From positions 1 through 5,792 of the forward strand of contig DBMK01000042.1 in assembly GCA_002298885.1 (NCBI GenBank): 5,792 nt of DNA, given 5' to 3'. Positions 1 to 5,792 of this stretch are shown here, in pieces (position 1 is the stretch's first letter; each line of letters begins with the position of its first letter). Source of the stretch: Anaerolineaceae bacterium UBA700. Its GTDB lineage: Bacteria > Chloroflexota > Anaerolineae > Anaerolineales > Anaerolineaceae. The position numbers were made by a program, and so were the translations under genes. The notes under the pieces are model-generated. The model did not search any database. It had not been told where the DNA came from and worked only from the letters and a program-made list of their open reading frames with translations.

Positions 1-35
1 ATTGTTTTGGTCAGGCGAAGCCTGACCAAAACAAT
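1..35 (-). terminator. Perfect hairpin downstream of the DUF456 gene, probable (bidirectional) terminator
   Basis: ATTGTTTTGGTCAGGC (1-16) is the exact reverse complement of 20-35, leaving a three-base GAA loop at 17-19. The stem starts 10 bases past the stop codon of the minus-strand gene, the place expected for its terminator. The U-tract for that direction would lie outside the window and cannot be checked. In the plus direction the hairpin is followed by CCCTTTTAATTT, a weak T-run, so it could also end a plus-strand gene to the left. The stem begins at the first base of the window and may be longer than seen. Confidence 0.75.
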
Positions 36-45
36 CCCTTTTAAT

Positions 46-567
46 TTAAGTAAATAAACGAAAACCCTCGACGGCGATCCAGACGAGGTAGAGACCGATC
101 ATCACCAGGCCGATGAAGAAGCGCACCACCACCGCCCAGCCGCAGCCGATGGCCATGCCGCGCGCCGAGGTGAGCGCCTTGCGCCAGTCGCGCAGGCGCA
201 CGAATTCAGCCCCGAACAAGGCTAAAAGCGCCAATAGGATGCCTCCCAGCGGCGGCCAGATAATGCTGCCCAGCATGCCGGCAATCAGCGAGACGGTTAT
301 TGAGACCCAACTGGCCCCGGTCTTGCGGGCGCTGGCGCCCATGAACAGGTTATCCACCAGGCTGCCGCCGATCATTAGCAGGCTGATCACCACGACCAGC
401 ACGATGGACACCGGATAGTTGAAATGACCGAGCACTCCGTAGCCGAGCGCTGCCGCCCAGATGATGACCAGGCCAGGCATGATGGGTAGAAAGACCAGGC
501 TGAGCAGGCCAAAGATCATCACCGCCAGCAGGACCAGGGGGAGTGCTACCTGACCGATCGTTTCCAT
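46..567 (-). CDS. DUF456 family integral membrane protein
   Basis: A 173-residue, very hydrophobic protein that fits the DUF456 (PF04306) family in length (about 160 residues is usual) and pattern. Family function is unknown. An early LPIMPG motif (residues 27-32) lies between the first two membrane segments (about 5-28 and 31-48). A third segment (about 52-70) runs into Asp72. A short loop containing GASW (84-87) follows, then a Gly-rich hydrophobic stretch (about 88-120) with PPLGG (105-109). The polar segment GAEFVRLRDWRKAL (119-132) matches the typical family stretch of a Gly-Ala-x-x-Gly-Glu type followed by Arg/Asp and Ala-Leu. The last segment is about 138-168. There is no cleavable signal peptide. 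The ATG at 567 is chosen because it gives the full first membrane segment. Only a weak GGAT lies upstream, just two bases from the ATG, and a TATAAT box sits nine bases before it. The gene is monocistronic here and divergent from the lipoprotein gene. Family assignment is from motif memory, not a profile search. Confidence 0.85.
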   Translation of the reverse strand: METIGQVALPLVLLAVMIFGLLSLVFLPIMPGLVIIWAAALGYGVLGHFNYPVSIVLVVVISLLMIGGSLVDNLFMGASARKTGASWVSITVSLIAGMLGSIIWPPLGGILLALLALFGAEFVRLRDWRKALTSARGMAIGCGWAVVVRFFIGLVMIGLYLVWIAVEGFRLFT

Positions 568-576
568 GATCCATTT

Positions 577-582
577 ATTATA
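577..582 (-). promoter_or_regulatory. -10 box (TATAAT) for the DUF456 gene, near-leaderless placement
   Basis: The minus strand reads TATAAT, then nine bases, then the ATG at 567. A start site 6-7 bases past the box would fall only 2-3 bases before the ATG, so the transcript would be almost leaderless. That agrees with the lack of a good Shine-Dalgarno site. No convincing -35 box is seen at 16-18 bases spacing. A second minus-strand TATAAT lies at 603-608 and would give a leader of about 30 bases instead. Confidence 0.45.
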
Positions 583-593
583 CTTGAGTTAAT

Positions 594-620
594 TTGGATT
601 TAATTATACATATTTATAAT
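594..620 (+). promoter_or_regulatory. Candidate promoter for the phosphoesterase lipoprotein gene
   Basis: A perfect TATAAT is at 615-620. The best -35 match is poor: TTGGAT at 594-599 with a short 15-base spacer. A start near 627 would give a leader of about 31 bases. The gap is AT-rich and also carries the opposed minus-strand TATAAT boxes at 577-582 and 603-608, so the two divergent promoters overlap physically. Confidence 0.4.
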
Positions 621-657
621 CTTAATACTCCAAATTTCCCCAATTCGAGCATGTAAC

Positions 658-2217
658 ATGAAAATACTTAAAAGATGCTTGATCTTCCTTACCGTTTTTT
701 GCCTGGTCGCGTGCAACCTGGCCACAATCCAGCCGCCAACCGCGGCGCCGACTTCTACCCAAAGTCCCCTGCCCCCCCAGGCGCCGTCTGCCACCCCATC
801 TCAGCCCACGCCCTTACCGCCTGCCACCCAAACCCCCAGTTTGACGCAGGCAGCTCCCACACAGGCTGCAACCCCCAATACTGCTACAGTCGCTGTCCCT
901 GCCATCCTGGCGACTGCGCGAGAGAAGATCAAACACGTCGTCATCATCATGCAGGAAAACAGGTCATTCGACTCTTACTTCGGCACCTACCCTGGCGCTG
1001 ATGGCATTCCGGTTCAGAACGGCAAATTTGCCGTCTGCGTGAACGATCCACAGAATGGCTCTTGCGTAGCTCCTTTCCACGATGCGGCCAACAAGAACCT
1101 GGGCGGGCCCCACGGCGCGCCGAATGCGACCGCGGATATCGATGGCGGCAAGATGGATGGTTTCATTGCCCAGGCCGAGGCCGGAAAATCCGGCTGCGAC
1201 AGCACGCATAACCCGGACTGCGGCGGGGGTGCGACGGACGTTATGGGCTACCACGACGCCCGCGAAATCCCAAATTACTGGACCCTGGCGGAAAATTTCG
1301 TTCTGCAGGACCACCTTTTCGAACCCAATGCCTCCTGGAGCCTGCCGCAGCATTTGTTCATGGTCTCGGAGTGGTCGGCTAAGTGCAAGGTCGCCGGAGA
1401 CCCCATGAGCTGCATTAATGAGCTGAATTCTCCGGCAGATCCGCCGGATTTCTCGCCGAAAATCAAAACCGACCCGGATTACGCCTGGACCGACCTGACC
1501 TACCTGCTCTTCAAAAACCAGGTATCTTGGAAATACTACGTGCAGACGGGCGCCCAGCCCGACTGCGCCAACGATGCCGCCGACTGCCCGCCCGTGCACC
1601 AGGATGCCAAGACGCCAGGTATCTGGAATCCGCTGCCGTATTTCGATACCGTCAAGCAGGATGGGCAGCTTCAAAACATCCAGGACGTGACCAACTTCTA
1701 CAAGGATGCTAAAAACGGCGCTCTGCCCTCCGTGAGCTGGATAACCCCCAGCCAGCCCAACGGTGAACATCCCCCGGCGCTGCTGACCGACGGACAGGCC
1801 TGGACGGCCAGCCTGATCGATGCCATCATGCAGGGCCCCGACTGGGACAGCACAGCTATTTTCCTGTCCTGGGATGATTGGGGAGGCTTCTACGACCATG
1901 TTGTGCCGCCACACGTGGACGAGAATGGTTACGGCCTGCGCGTGCCAGGGCTGGTGATCAGCGCTTATGCCAAAAAGGGATTTATCGACCACCAGGTGCT
2001 GAGCCACGATGCTTACGTGAAACTGATTGAGAACCTGTTTTTAAACGACCAACGCCTCGACCCGGCTACCGATGGGCGTCCCGATCCCCGGCCCACGGTG
2101 CGCGAGAACGCCTCCATCCTGGGCAGCCTGCTGGCCGATTTCGATTTCAGCCAGGCTCCCCGGTCACCGCTCATTTTGCCGATCCATCCCAAACCGGGGC
2201 CGGCCTCAAACCCATAA
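658..2217 (+). CDS. Lipoprotein phosphoesterase (phospholipase C / acid phosphatase AcpA family, PF04185)
   Basis: A 519-residue exported hydrolase predicted to cleave phosphate esters, either phospholipid head groups or phosphomonoesters, outside the membrane. Residues 1-19 are a lipoprotein signal (Lys/Arg, hydrophobic core, lipobox LVAC with Cys19). There is no twin-arginine motif, although well-known phospholipases C of this family use Tat. Residues 20-85 are a Pro/Thr/Ala/Gln linker. The catalytic domain is about 90-465. [17 protein letters not shown] (93-109) carries the family metal ligands Glu100 and Asn101. SWSLPQH (226-232) places Ser228 where AcpA has its Ser nucleophile and phospholipases C have Thr. 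GEHPP (369-373) and [11 protein letters not shown] (404-414) supply His371, Asp406, Asp407 and His414. Eight Cys in the mature domain fall in four close pairs (127/136, 180/188, 243/252, 303/310), which suggests disulfides. The ATG at 658 gives a correct signal peptide; the ribosome site is weak (GAG at 647-649). Residue roles are mapped from the family by eye. The substrate cannot be told from sequence. Confidence 0.92.
   Translation: MKILKRCLIFLTVFCLVACNLATIQPPTAAPTSTQSPLPPQAPSATPSQPTPLPPATQTPSLTQAAPTQAATPNTATVAVPAILATAREKIKHVVIIMQENRSFDSYFGTYPGADGIPVQNGKFAVCVNDPQNGSCVAPFHDAANKNLGGPHGAPNATADIDGGKMDGFIAQAEAGKSGCDSTHNPDCGGGATDVMGYHDAREIPNYWTLAENFVLQDHLFEPNASWSLPQHLFMVSEWSAKCKVAGDPMSCINELNSPADPPDFSPKIKTDPDYAWTDLTYLLFKNQVSWKYYVQTGAQPDCANDAADCPPVHQDAKTPGIWNPLPYFDTVKQDGQLQNIQDVTNFYKDAKNGALPSVSWITPSQPNGEHPPALLTDGQAWTASLIDAIMQGPDWDSTAIFLSWDDWGGFYDHVVPPHVDENGYGLRVPGLVISAYAKKGFIDHQVLSHDAYVKLIENLFLNDQRLDPATDGRPDPRPTVRENASILGSLLADFDFSQAPRSPLILPIHPKPGPASNP
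733..897 (+). other. Low-complexity Pro/Thr/Ala/Gln linker of the lipoprotein
   Basis: Codons 26-80 of the lipoprotein gene encode almost only Pro, Thr, Ala, Ser and Gln, just after the lipidated Cys19 (712-714). It would be an extended, flexible tether holding the catalytic domain away from the membrane, and a possible O-glycosylation region. Linkers of this kind are common in Chloroflexota lipoproteins. Confidence 0.8.
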
Positions 2218-2224
2218 CAGATAT

Positions 2225-2273
2225 ATTGGGATTTTTTCAGCCTGACGGTTGAAAAAATCCCAATAATTTTTTT
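2225..2273 (+). terminator. Strong intrinsic terminator of the phosphoesterase gene
   Basis: ATTGGGATTTTTTCA (2225-2239) pairs perfectly with 2250-2264. The stem extends through G-T, C-G and C-G pairs to a TGAC loop (2243-2246), giving 18 pairs. Seven T's (2267-2273) follow after two A's. The hairpin begins seven bases after the stop codon. It separates this gene from the next one. Confidence 0.92.
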
Positions 2274-2292
2274 ACAAAGTGCCGAATTTGAA

Positions 2293-2320
2293 TTGAGTGT
2301 AATTTATAGGTTAATTTAAT
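2293..2320 (+). promoter_or_regulatory. Candidate promoter upstream of the modular surface protein gene
   Basis: TTGAGT (2293-2298, 4 of 6 to consensus) and TTTAAT (2315-2320, 5 of 6) are 16 bases apart in an AT-rich stretch just after the upstream terminator. Transcription would start near 2327, giving a leader of about 124 bases that includes the terminator at 2404-2433. An alternative is CATAAT (2354-2359) with TTCATT (2331-2336), 17-base spacing. Neither is strong. Confidence 0.3.
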
Positions 2321-2403
2321 CGAAATTTTATTCATTTTTCCGTCTGAAGCGACCATAATTTAGGTATTAGAACCAGAAGTTTGTCGGCCGTTAAGATACT
2401 TAC

Positions 2404-2433
2404 TCCAGGATCTAAGATCCTGGAATTTTTTTT
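2404..2433 (+). terminator. Intrinsic terminator in the leader of the surface protein gene (possible attenuator)
   Basis: TCCAGGATC (2404-2412) pairs perfectly with GATCCTGGA (2416-2424) around a TAA loop, followed at once by eight T's (2426-2433). This is a textbook plus-strand terminator. It is only seven bases before the ribosome site and 17 before the ATG of the next gene. The upstream gene already has its own terminator at 2225-2273, so this one should act on transcripts started in the gap. That makes it a candidate attenuator, or the 3' end of a short RNA. I see no known riboswitch core and no clear competing antiterminator stem. Confidence 0.8.
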
Positions 2434-2440
2434 CTTGGGC

Positions 2441-2445
2441 GAGGG
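2441..2445 (+). promoter_or_regulatory. Ribosome binding site of the surface protein gene
   Basis: GAGGG, five bases before the ATG at 2451, is the best Shine-Dalgarno match in the window and fixes this start. The other two genes have weak sites. Confidence 0.7.
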
Positions 2446-2450
2446 ACAAA

Positions 2451-5400
2451 ATGAAAATTGGGGAACGAAAGAACGCTGCCAATTTTTTAAGATTTGGTTT
2501 GGTGCTGGCGCTGCTGGCCGGATCGTGGCTCAGTGTGCCTGCCGCGCCGGTGCAGGCTGCAACATACGTCGTTACCGTCAATTCCGACAGCGGCCCAGGT
2601 TCGCTGCGCGACGTAATCGCAGCCGCCAGCTCTGGCGACACAATTACATTCCAATCCAACCTGGCGGGGCAGACGATCCAGCTCGAATCGAGCCTGGAAA
2701 TCAACACTGACCTGACCATCGACGGCTCCGGGCTGACGTCATCCATCACAATCAGAGGCCTCTTGATGTCCGCGTTTGCCATTTATGGGACCGTTACCCT
2801 GAATGGCCTGACGATTACAAACAGCAGCGGGTTCAATGGCGGCGGCATATACAATGCAGGCACATTAACGGTCGCAAACAGCACCTTCTCCGGCAACAGC
2901 TCAAACGGTATTGGCGGCGGTGCAATCTTCAACGATGGCCAATTGACGGTGACGAACAGTACTTTTTTCAACAACAGCGCTCTCTACAGCGGCGGCGGTA
3001 TTTACAATCGGGGTACTTTATCGGTCACGAACAGCACCTTTTCCGGCAACAGCGCGGATTTTGACGGCGGCGGCATCTACAATGATTCGGTTCTGGAAAT
3101 CACAAATACCATCCTGGCCAACTCTTCTCCCGGCAGTTATGACTGTTTTAATAATATGATCGTCGGCCCGTCCCGCAATAACCTGGTGCAAACCAACCAG
3201 GGTTGCGTCGGAATCGTCTCAACCGACGACCCGATGCTGGACGTGCTGGGGGATTACAACGGCCCCACCCAGACCATGGCTCTTTTGAGCGGATCCCCGG
3301 CCATCAACGCCGGCGATGATGGCGACTGCCCGGCGACAGACCAGCGCGGTTATTATCGCCCCATAAACGCCCACTGCGACATCGGGGCCTTTGAGTATAC
3401 ATACCTGGCCACCGACCCGGCCACGGATGTGACTACCGGCGCCGCCACCCTCAACGGCATGATCAACCCCTACAACGCCAGCACCACGGTCACCTTCCTT
3501 TACGGACTGACCGCGGCTTACGGTTCGAGCGTCACTGCTGACCAGAGCCCGGTCAGCGGCGCCTCCAACACCGCCGTAACGGCCGCGCTCAGCGGATTGT
3601 TAAACAACATGACCTACCATTTTCGGGTAGTCGCTGCCAGCCCGAGCGGTACGATACAGGGCTACGACCAGACCTTTACCACCGCCCACGTAGCCGGGAT
3701 TCGCTACGTTAAATCCACCGCGGTCGGGTTAGGGGATTGCCTCAGTTGGGCCAATGCCTGCACCCCGCAGATTGCGCTCGCCACATCAAAAAGCGGAGAT
3801 GAAGTCTGGGTGGTCGCCGGGACGTACACCCCCGGCGCGCTCAATACGGACACTTTCCAGCTCAAGGACGGCGTGGCTCTGTATGGTGGATTTGCCGGGA
3901 CGGAAACACAGCGCAGCCAGCGCGACCCCGCCGCCAACCTGACCATTTTGAGTGGCGACATCGACCATAACGACAGCCAGACTCCGGTCGTTACCGATGC
4001 CTCAACCGTTACGGGTATCGACACCAACAGTTACCACGTGGTCACCGGCGCCAATGGCGCCACGCTGGATGGCTTCACCGTTACCGCCGGCAATGCCAGT
4101 ATTGAACCCGGCGGTAAACAAGGTGGAGGAGGAATGGTCAACGATGGTGTCAGTCCGATTGTGGCTAACGTCACTTTCAGTGGAAATCTGGCAACGGCTG
4201 GGGGTGGTATGTCGATTGGTCCCACCGGCAGTCCGACCTTGACGAACGTTGCCTTCATCGGCAATTTGGCAACGGCTGGCGGGGGGTTGATAATCATGCA
4301 GAGCAGTCCGGAGCTTACGGACGTCTCCTTCAATAGCAATTACGCGACACAATCCGATTTTATTGGCGGCGGTGGAATTTTAAGTGTTACCGGCAGCCCG
4401 AAGCTTACGAACGTCACCTTTAGCGGCAACACGGCAATGGGTGATAAGGTCTTCGGCGGCGGGATGACCAGTCTTATGGACACCAATCTATCTCTGACGA
4501 ATGTTACCTTCAGCGGAAATACGGCGCCGGGAAAAAGCACGCGTGGAGGGGGGTTGGCTATCATTCAGGGAACCAGTCCGGTCATCCGTAATTCGATCTT
4601 TTGGGACAATTCGACTGGCGCTGGTTTCGACCAGTTCTTCAGTGTCGCAAGCGCTGCCGAACTGAGTGACAGCATTTTGCAGGGTGAATGCCCGGACGAT
4701 ACCACCTGCACGAACGTCCTCCCCACCGACCCGAAACTCGGCAGCCTCGGCAATTATGGCGGCTACACCCAGACCATCCCGCTCCTGGCGAATTCTTCCG
4801 CCATCGACGCCGGCAATGACGCCACCTGCGCTGCAACCGACCAGCGCGGAGTGGTGCGGCCGCAAGGCGCTCACTGCGATATCGGCGCTTACGAGCAAAT
4901 GCAATTGATGGTCAAGGCGAATGATAAGACCATCTTTTTTGGTGACCCGGACCCAATTTTCGACTTCACCACAATCCCTGCCGGCGTGCCATTTTCTTCG
5001 GATCCAATTTGCGACGCGGCTGCACATCTCGGCACTGGAGATTATGCCATTTCCTGCTCGGGCGGCTCCCCGCAGGACAGCCAGTACTTACTCTACTACG
5101 CGGATGGCAAGTTGACGGTCTCCCCTCACACCACCACCACCGCGCTGGCATCCTCCCTTAGCCCCTCCAGGATCGACCAGCCGGTGACGTTCACTGCCAC
5201 AGTCGCTTCGGGCACCGGCGCGCTCACGGGGACAGTGACGTTCAAGGACGGTTCGGCAATCCTGGGCACGGGTGACTTATCAGGCGGAATCGCTACATTT
5301 AGTACCTCCACCCTCTCGCTCGGGGATCACTCTATCACAGCCGAATACGCCGGGGACGGTAACAACGCTCCAAGCACATCTGCCCTATTAGTGCAGAAAG

Positions 5401-5732
5401 TGGTTGCGAACATAGCTGCCACGGCCACATCGCTAAACGCGACCGAGAATACCGCCCCGTTCGCCAAGACGTGGAACTTAACGGCAACCGTCGTTGCGGC
5501 TTCCGGAAAACCAACCGGGACGATCACGTTCAAGGACGGCAGCACTATCCTTGGCACGGCAGCATTGTCGAACGGTACCGGCGCGTTAGAGGCGATAACG
5601 CTGCACGGCGGCCCGCACTCTTTCACCGCAGAATACAGCGGGGATGCCAATTATGCCGGCAGCCTCTCAGCAGTGGTTTCCTTTACGACCAGGTACTATT
5701 TGATTTTGCCGCTGATATTCAATAATAAATAA
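2451..5732 (+). CDS. Secreted modular surface protein: two beta-helix/choice-of-anchor Q units, Fn3-like, MBG and two Ig-like domains
   Basis: A 1093-residue exported protein, probably a surface or matrix protein (adhesion or glycan contact is inference; no catalytic motif is seen). Residues 1-36 are a Sec signal peptide with likely cleavage after VQA (34-36). Unit 1 (38-316) has a beta-helix cap with SGPGSLRDVIAAA (47-59), four GGGIYN-type rungs (130-211) and a closing choice-of-anchor Q motif (282-316; DQRG, HCDIGAFEY). An Fn3-like domain follows (about 321-412; ATLNG, YGLTAAYG, TYHFRVVA). Unit 2 (418-816) starts with IRYVKSTA and SWANAC, has GDEVWVVAGTY (449-459) and LYGGFAGTETQRSQRDP (477-493), six GGG rungs (558-702) and a second Q motif (782-815). 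Then come an MBG-like domain (about 819-892), two Ig-like domains of the Big_3_5 type (about 893-984 and 990-1080), and the hydrophobic tail RYYLILPLIFNNK. Twelve Cys fall in plausible pairs. There is no LPXTG, no closing transmembrane helix and no known type IX signal. Domain names are by eye. Confidence 0.9.
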   Translation: MKIGERKNAANFLRFGLVLALLAGSWLSVPAAPVQAATYVVTVNSDSGPGSLRDVIAAASSGDTITFQSNLAGQTIQLESSLEINTDLTIDGSGLTSSITIRGLLMSAFAIYGTVTLNGLTITNSSGFNGGGIYNAGTLTVANSTFSGNSSNGIGGGAIFNDGQLTVTNSTFFNNSALYSGGGIYNRGTLSVTNSTFSGNSADFDGGGIYNDSVLEITNTILANSSPGSYDCFNNMIVGPSRNNLVQTNQGCVGIVSTDDPMLDVLGDYNGPTQTMALLSGSPAINAGDDGDCPATDQRGYYRPINAHCDIGAFEYTYLATDPATDVTTGAATLNGMINPYNASTTVTFLYGLTAAYGSSVTADQSPVSGASNTAVTAALSGLLNNMTYHFRVVAASPSGTIQGYDQTFTTAHVAGIRYVKSTAVGLGDCLSWANACTPQIALATSKSGDEVWVVAGTYTPGALNTDTFQLKDGVALYGGFAGTETQRSQRDPAANLTILSGDIDHNDSQTPVVTDASTVTGIDTNSYHVVTGANGATLDGFTVTAGNASIEPGGKQGGGGMVNDGVSPIVANVTFSGNLATAGGGMSIGPTGSPTLTNVAFIGNLATAGGGLIIMQSSPELTDVSFNSNYATQSDFIGGGGILSVTGSPKLTNVTFSGNTAMGDKVFGGGMTSLMDTNLSLTNVTFSGNTAPGKSTRGGGLAIIQGTSPVIRNSIFWDNSTGAGFDQFFSVASAAELSDSILQGECPDDTTCTNVLPTDPKLGSLGNYGGYTQTIPLLANSSAIDAGNDATCAATDQRGVVRPQGAHCDIGAYEQMQLMVKANDKTIFFGDPDPIFDFTTIPAGVPFSSDPICDAAAHLGTGDYAISCSGGSPQDSQYLLYYADGKLTVSPHTTTTALASSLSPSRIDQPVTFTATVASGTGALTGTVTFKDGSAILGTGDLSGGIATFSTSTLSLGDHSITAEYAGDGNNAPSTSALLVQKVVANIAATATSLNATENTAPFAKTWNLTATVVAASGKPTGTITFKDGSTILGTAALSNGTGALEAITLHGGPHSFTAEYSGDANYAGSLSAVVSFTTRYYLILPLIFNNK
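2832..3083 (+). repeat. Beta-helix rung repeats, unit 1 (four GGGIYN rungs)
   Basis: Codons 128-211 encode GGGIYN (130), GGAIFN (156), GGGIYN (181) and GGGIYN (206), a 25-26 residue period. Each is followed by a G-x-L-x-V-x-N-S-T-F-x-x-N-S type stretch, except the last, which moves into the capping segment. At DNA level the copies are diverged, so this is a protein repeat, not a recent tandem duplication. Confidence 0.9.
4116..4559 (+). repeat. Beta-helix rung repeats, unit 2 (six GGG rungs)
   Basis: Codons 556-703 carry GGG(M/L/I) rungs ending at residues 562, 587, 613, 643, 672 and 702. Between them lie SP-x-L-T-N-V-x-F-x-G-N type strands. Spacing is 25, 26, 30, 29 and 30. The 13-base TGGCAACGGCTGG recurs at 4189-4201 and 4267-4279, exactly 78 bases apart, so at least one pair of rungs is still similar in DNA. 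Confidence 0.85.
5127..5690 (+). repeat. Tandem pair of Ig-like domains
   Basis: Codons 893-1080 encode two Ig-like domains with a 96-residue period. Shared landmarks are GTVTFKDGSAILGT against GTITFKDGSTILGT, and SITAEYAGDGN against SFTAEYSGDAN. The 14-base ACGTTCAAGGACGG is identical at 5238-5251 and 5526-5539, 288 bases apart. Such bacterial Ig-like repeats usually act as stalks between a functional head and the cell surface. Confidence 0.88.
5691..5729 (+). other. C-terminal hydrophobic tail, putative sorting signal
   Basis: The last 13 residues, RYYLILPLIFNNK (1081-1093), follow directly on the last Ig-like strand. They do not form a transmembrane helix or an LPXTG-type signal. From memory, many secreted Chloroflexota proteins end in a similar Tyr-Leu-Pro-Leu-hydrophobic tail. 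A role in sorting or anchoring is inference. Confidence 0.45.
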
Positions 5733-5761
5733 ACTGAGCTTGGAATAAGGGAATATTGGGG

Positions 5762-5792
5762 TAATTTTGGGCGGTGAAGCCGCCCAAAATTA
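5762..5792 (+). terminator. Perfect hairpin downstream of the surface protein gene, probable terminator
   Basis: TAATTTTGGGCGG (5762-5774) is the exact reverse complement of 5780-5792. A T-G pair closes a GAA loop (5776-5778). It starts 29 bases after the stop codon. The window ends on the last paired base, so a following T-tract or a longer stem cannot be seen. Confidence 0.75.

Noticed and set aside
964..2007. Open frame of 347 codons on the minus strand inside the phosphoesterase gene
   Set aside because: The plus strand carries all family motifs, a signal peptide and a terminator. The antisense frame shows no recognisable domain and is a by-product of GC-rich codons.
2327..2433. Riboswitch in the leader of the surface protein gene
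   Set aside because: Only the terminator is clear. I find no core of a known riboswitch class and no convincing alternative stem, so no class is claimed.
2360..2782. Minus-strand open frame of 140 codons across the leader and start of the surface protein gene
   Set aside because: It runs antisense through the leader terminator and the signal peptide codons, with no recognisable domain or ribosome site.
2832..3083. Regular repeats that could suggest a CRISPR array or tandem satellite
   Set aside because: The period is about 75-78 bases in frame, the copies differ at many bases, and they encode beta-helix rungs.
4488..5027. Minus-strand open frame of 179 codons in the surface protein gene
   Set aside because: It is antisense to the second beta-helix, Q motif and MBG region, which are clearly coding on the plus strand; no domain is seen.
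5691..5732. LPXTG, type IX or transmembrane C-terminal anchor
   Set aside because: The tail lacks LPXTG, is too short for a membrane helix followed by a positive tail, and does not match the type IX domain pattern.
1..5792. Hairpins at both window ends as terminal inverted repeats of a mobile element
   Set aside because: Each is a self-contained palindrome. The two ends share only short similarity, there is no transposase and no target duplication can be seen. Position at gene ends fits terminators better.

Overview
The window holds three protein genes, each apparently its own transcription unit, and no RNA genes or mobile elements. Order: a small membrane protein on the minus strand (46-567), a secreted lipoprotein of the phosphoesterase/phospholipase C family on the plus strand (658-2217), and a 1093-residue modular secreted protein on the plus strand (2451-5732). 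Genes 1 and 2 diverge from a 90-base AT-rich gap. Genes 2 and 3 are tandem but separated by a strong terminator and a 233-base gap.

The style suggests a bacterium of the phylum Chloroflexota, probably Anaerolineae-like, perhaps from a metagenome. The clues are a lipoprotein with a long Pro/Thr/Ala/Gln linker after the lipidated Cys, a beta-helix 'choice-of-anchor Q' surface protein with Fn3, MBG and Ig-like modules, and a C-terminus of the form Tyr-Leu-x-Leu-Pro-Leu-Ile. I associate that last form with secreted Chloroflexota proteins. This is inference from style; no marker gene is present. Coding regions are GC-rich and gaps are markedly AT-rich.

Region by region: 1-35 is a perfect hairpin just past the end of gene 1. 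46-567 encodes a DUF456-type integral membrane protein of unknown function. 568-657 carries opposed TATAAT boxes for genes 1 and 2. 658-2217 encodes a lipid-anchored metal-dependent phosphoesterase. 2225-2273 is its terminator. 2274-2450 is the leader region of gene 3, with a second intrinsic terminator (2404-2433) only seven bases before the ribosome binding site, so gene 3 may be controlled by attenuation. 2451-5732 encodes the modular surface protein. 5762-5792 is another perfect hairpin at the window edge.

The common theme is the cell envelope: one integral membrane protein, one lipid-anchored hydrolase and one large exported, probably surface-displayed protein. Nothing ties them into one pathway, since each has its own terminator. 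I see no clear novel multi-gene system. The best leads are the putative C-terminal sorting tail of gene 3 and the terminator in its leader.
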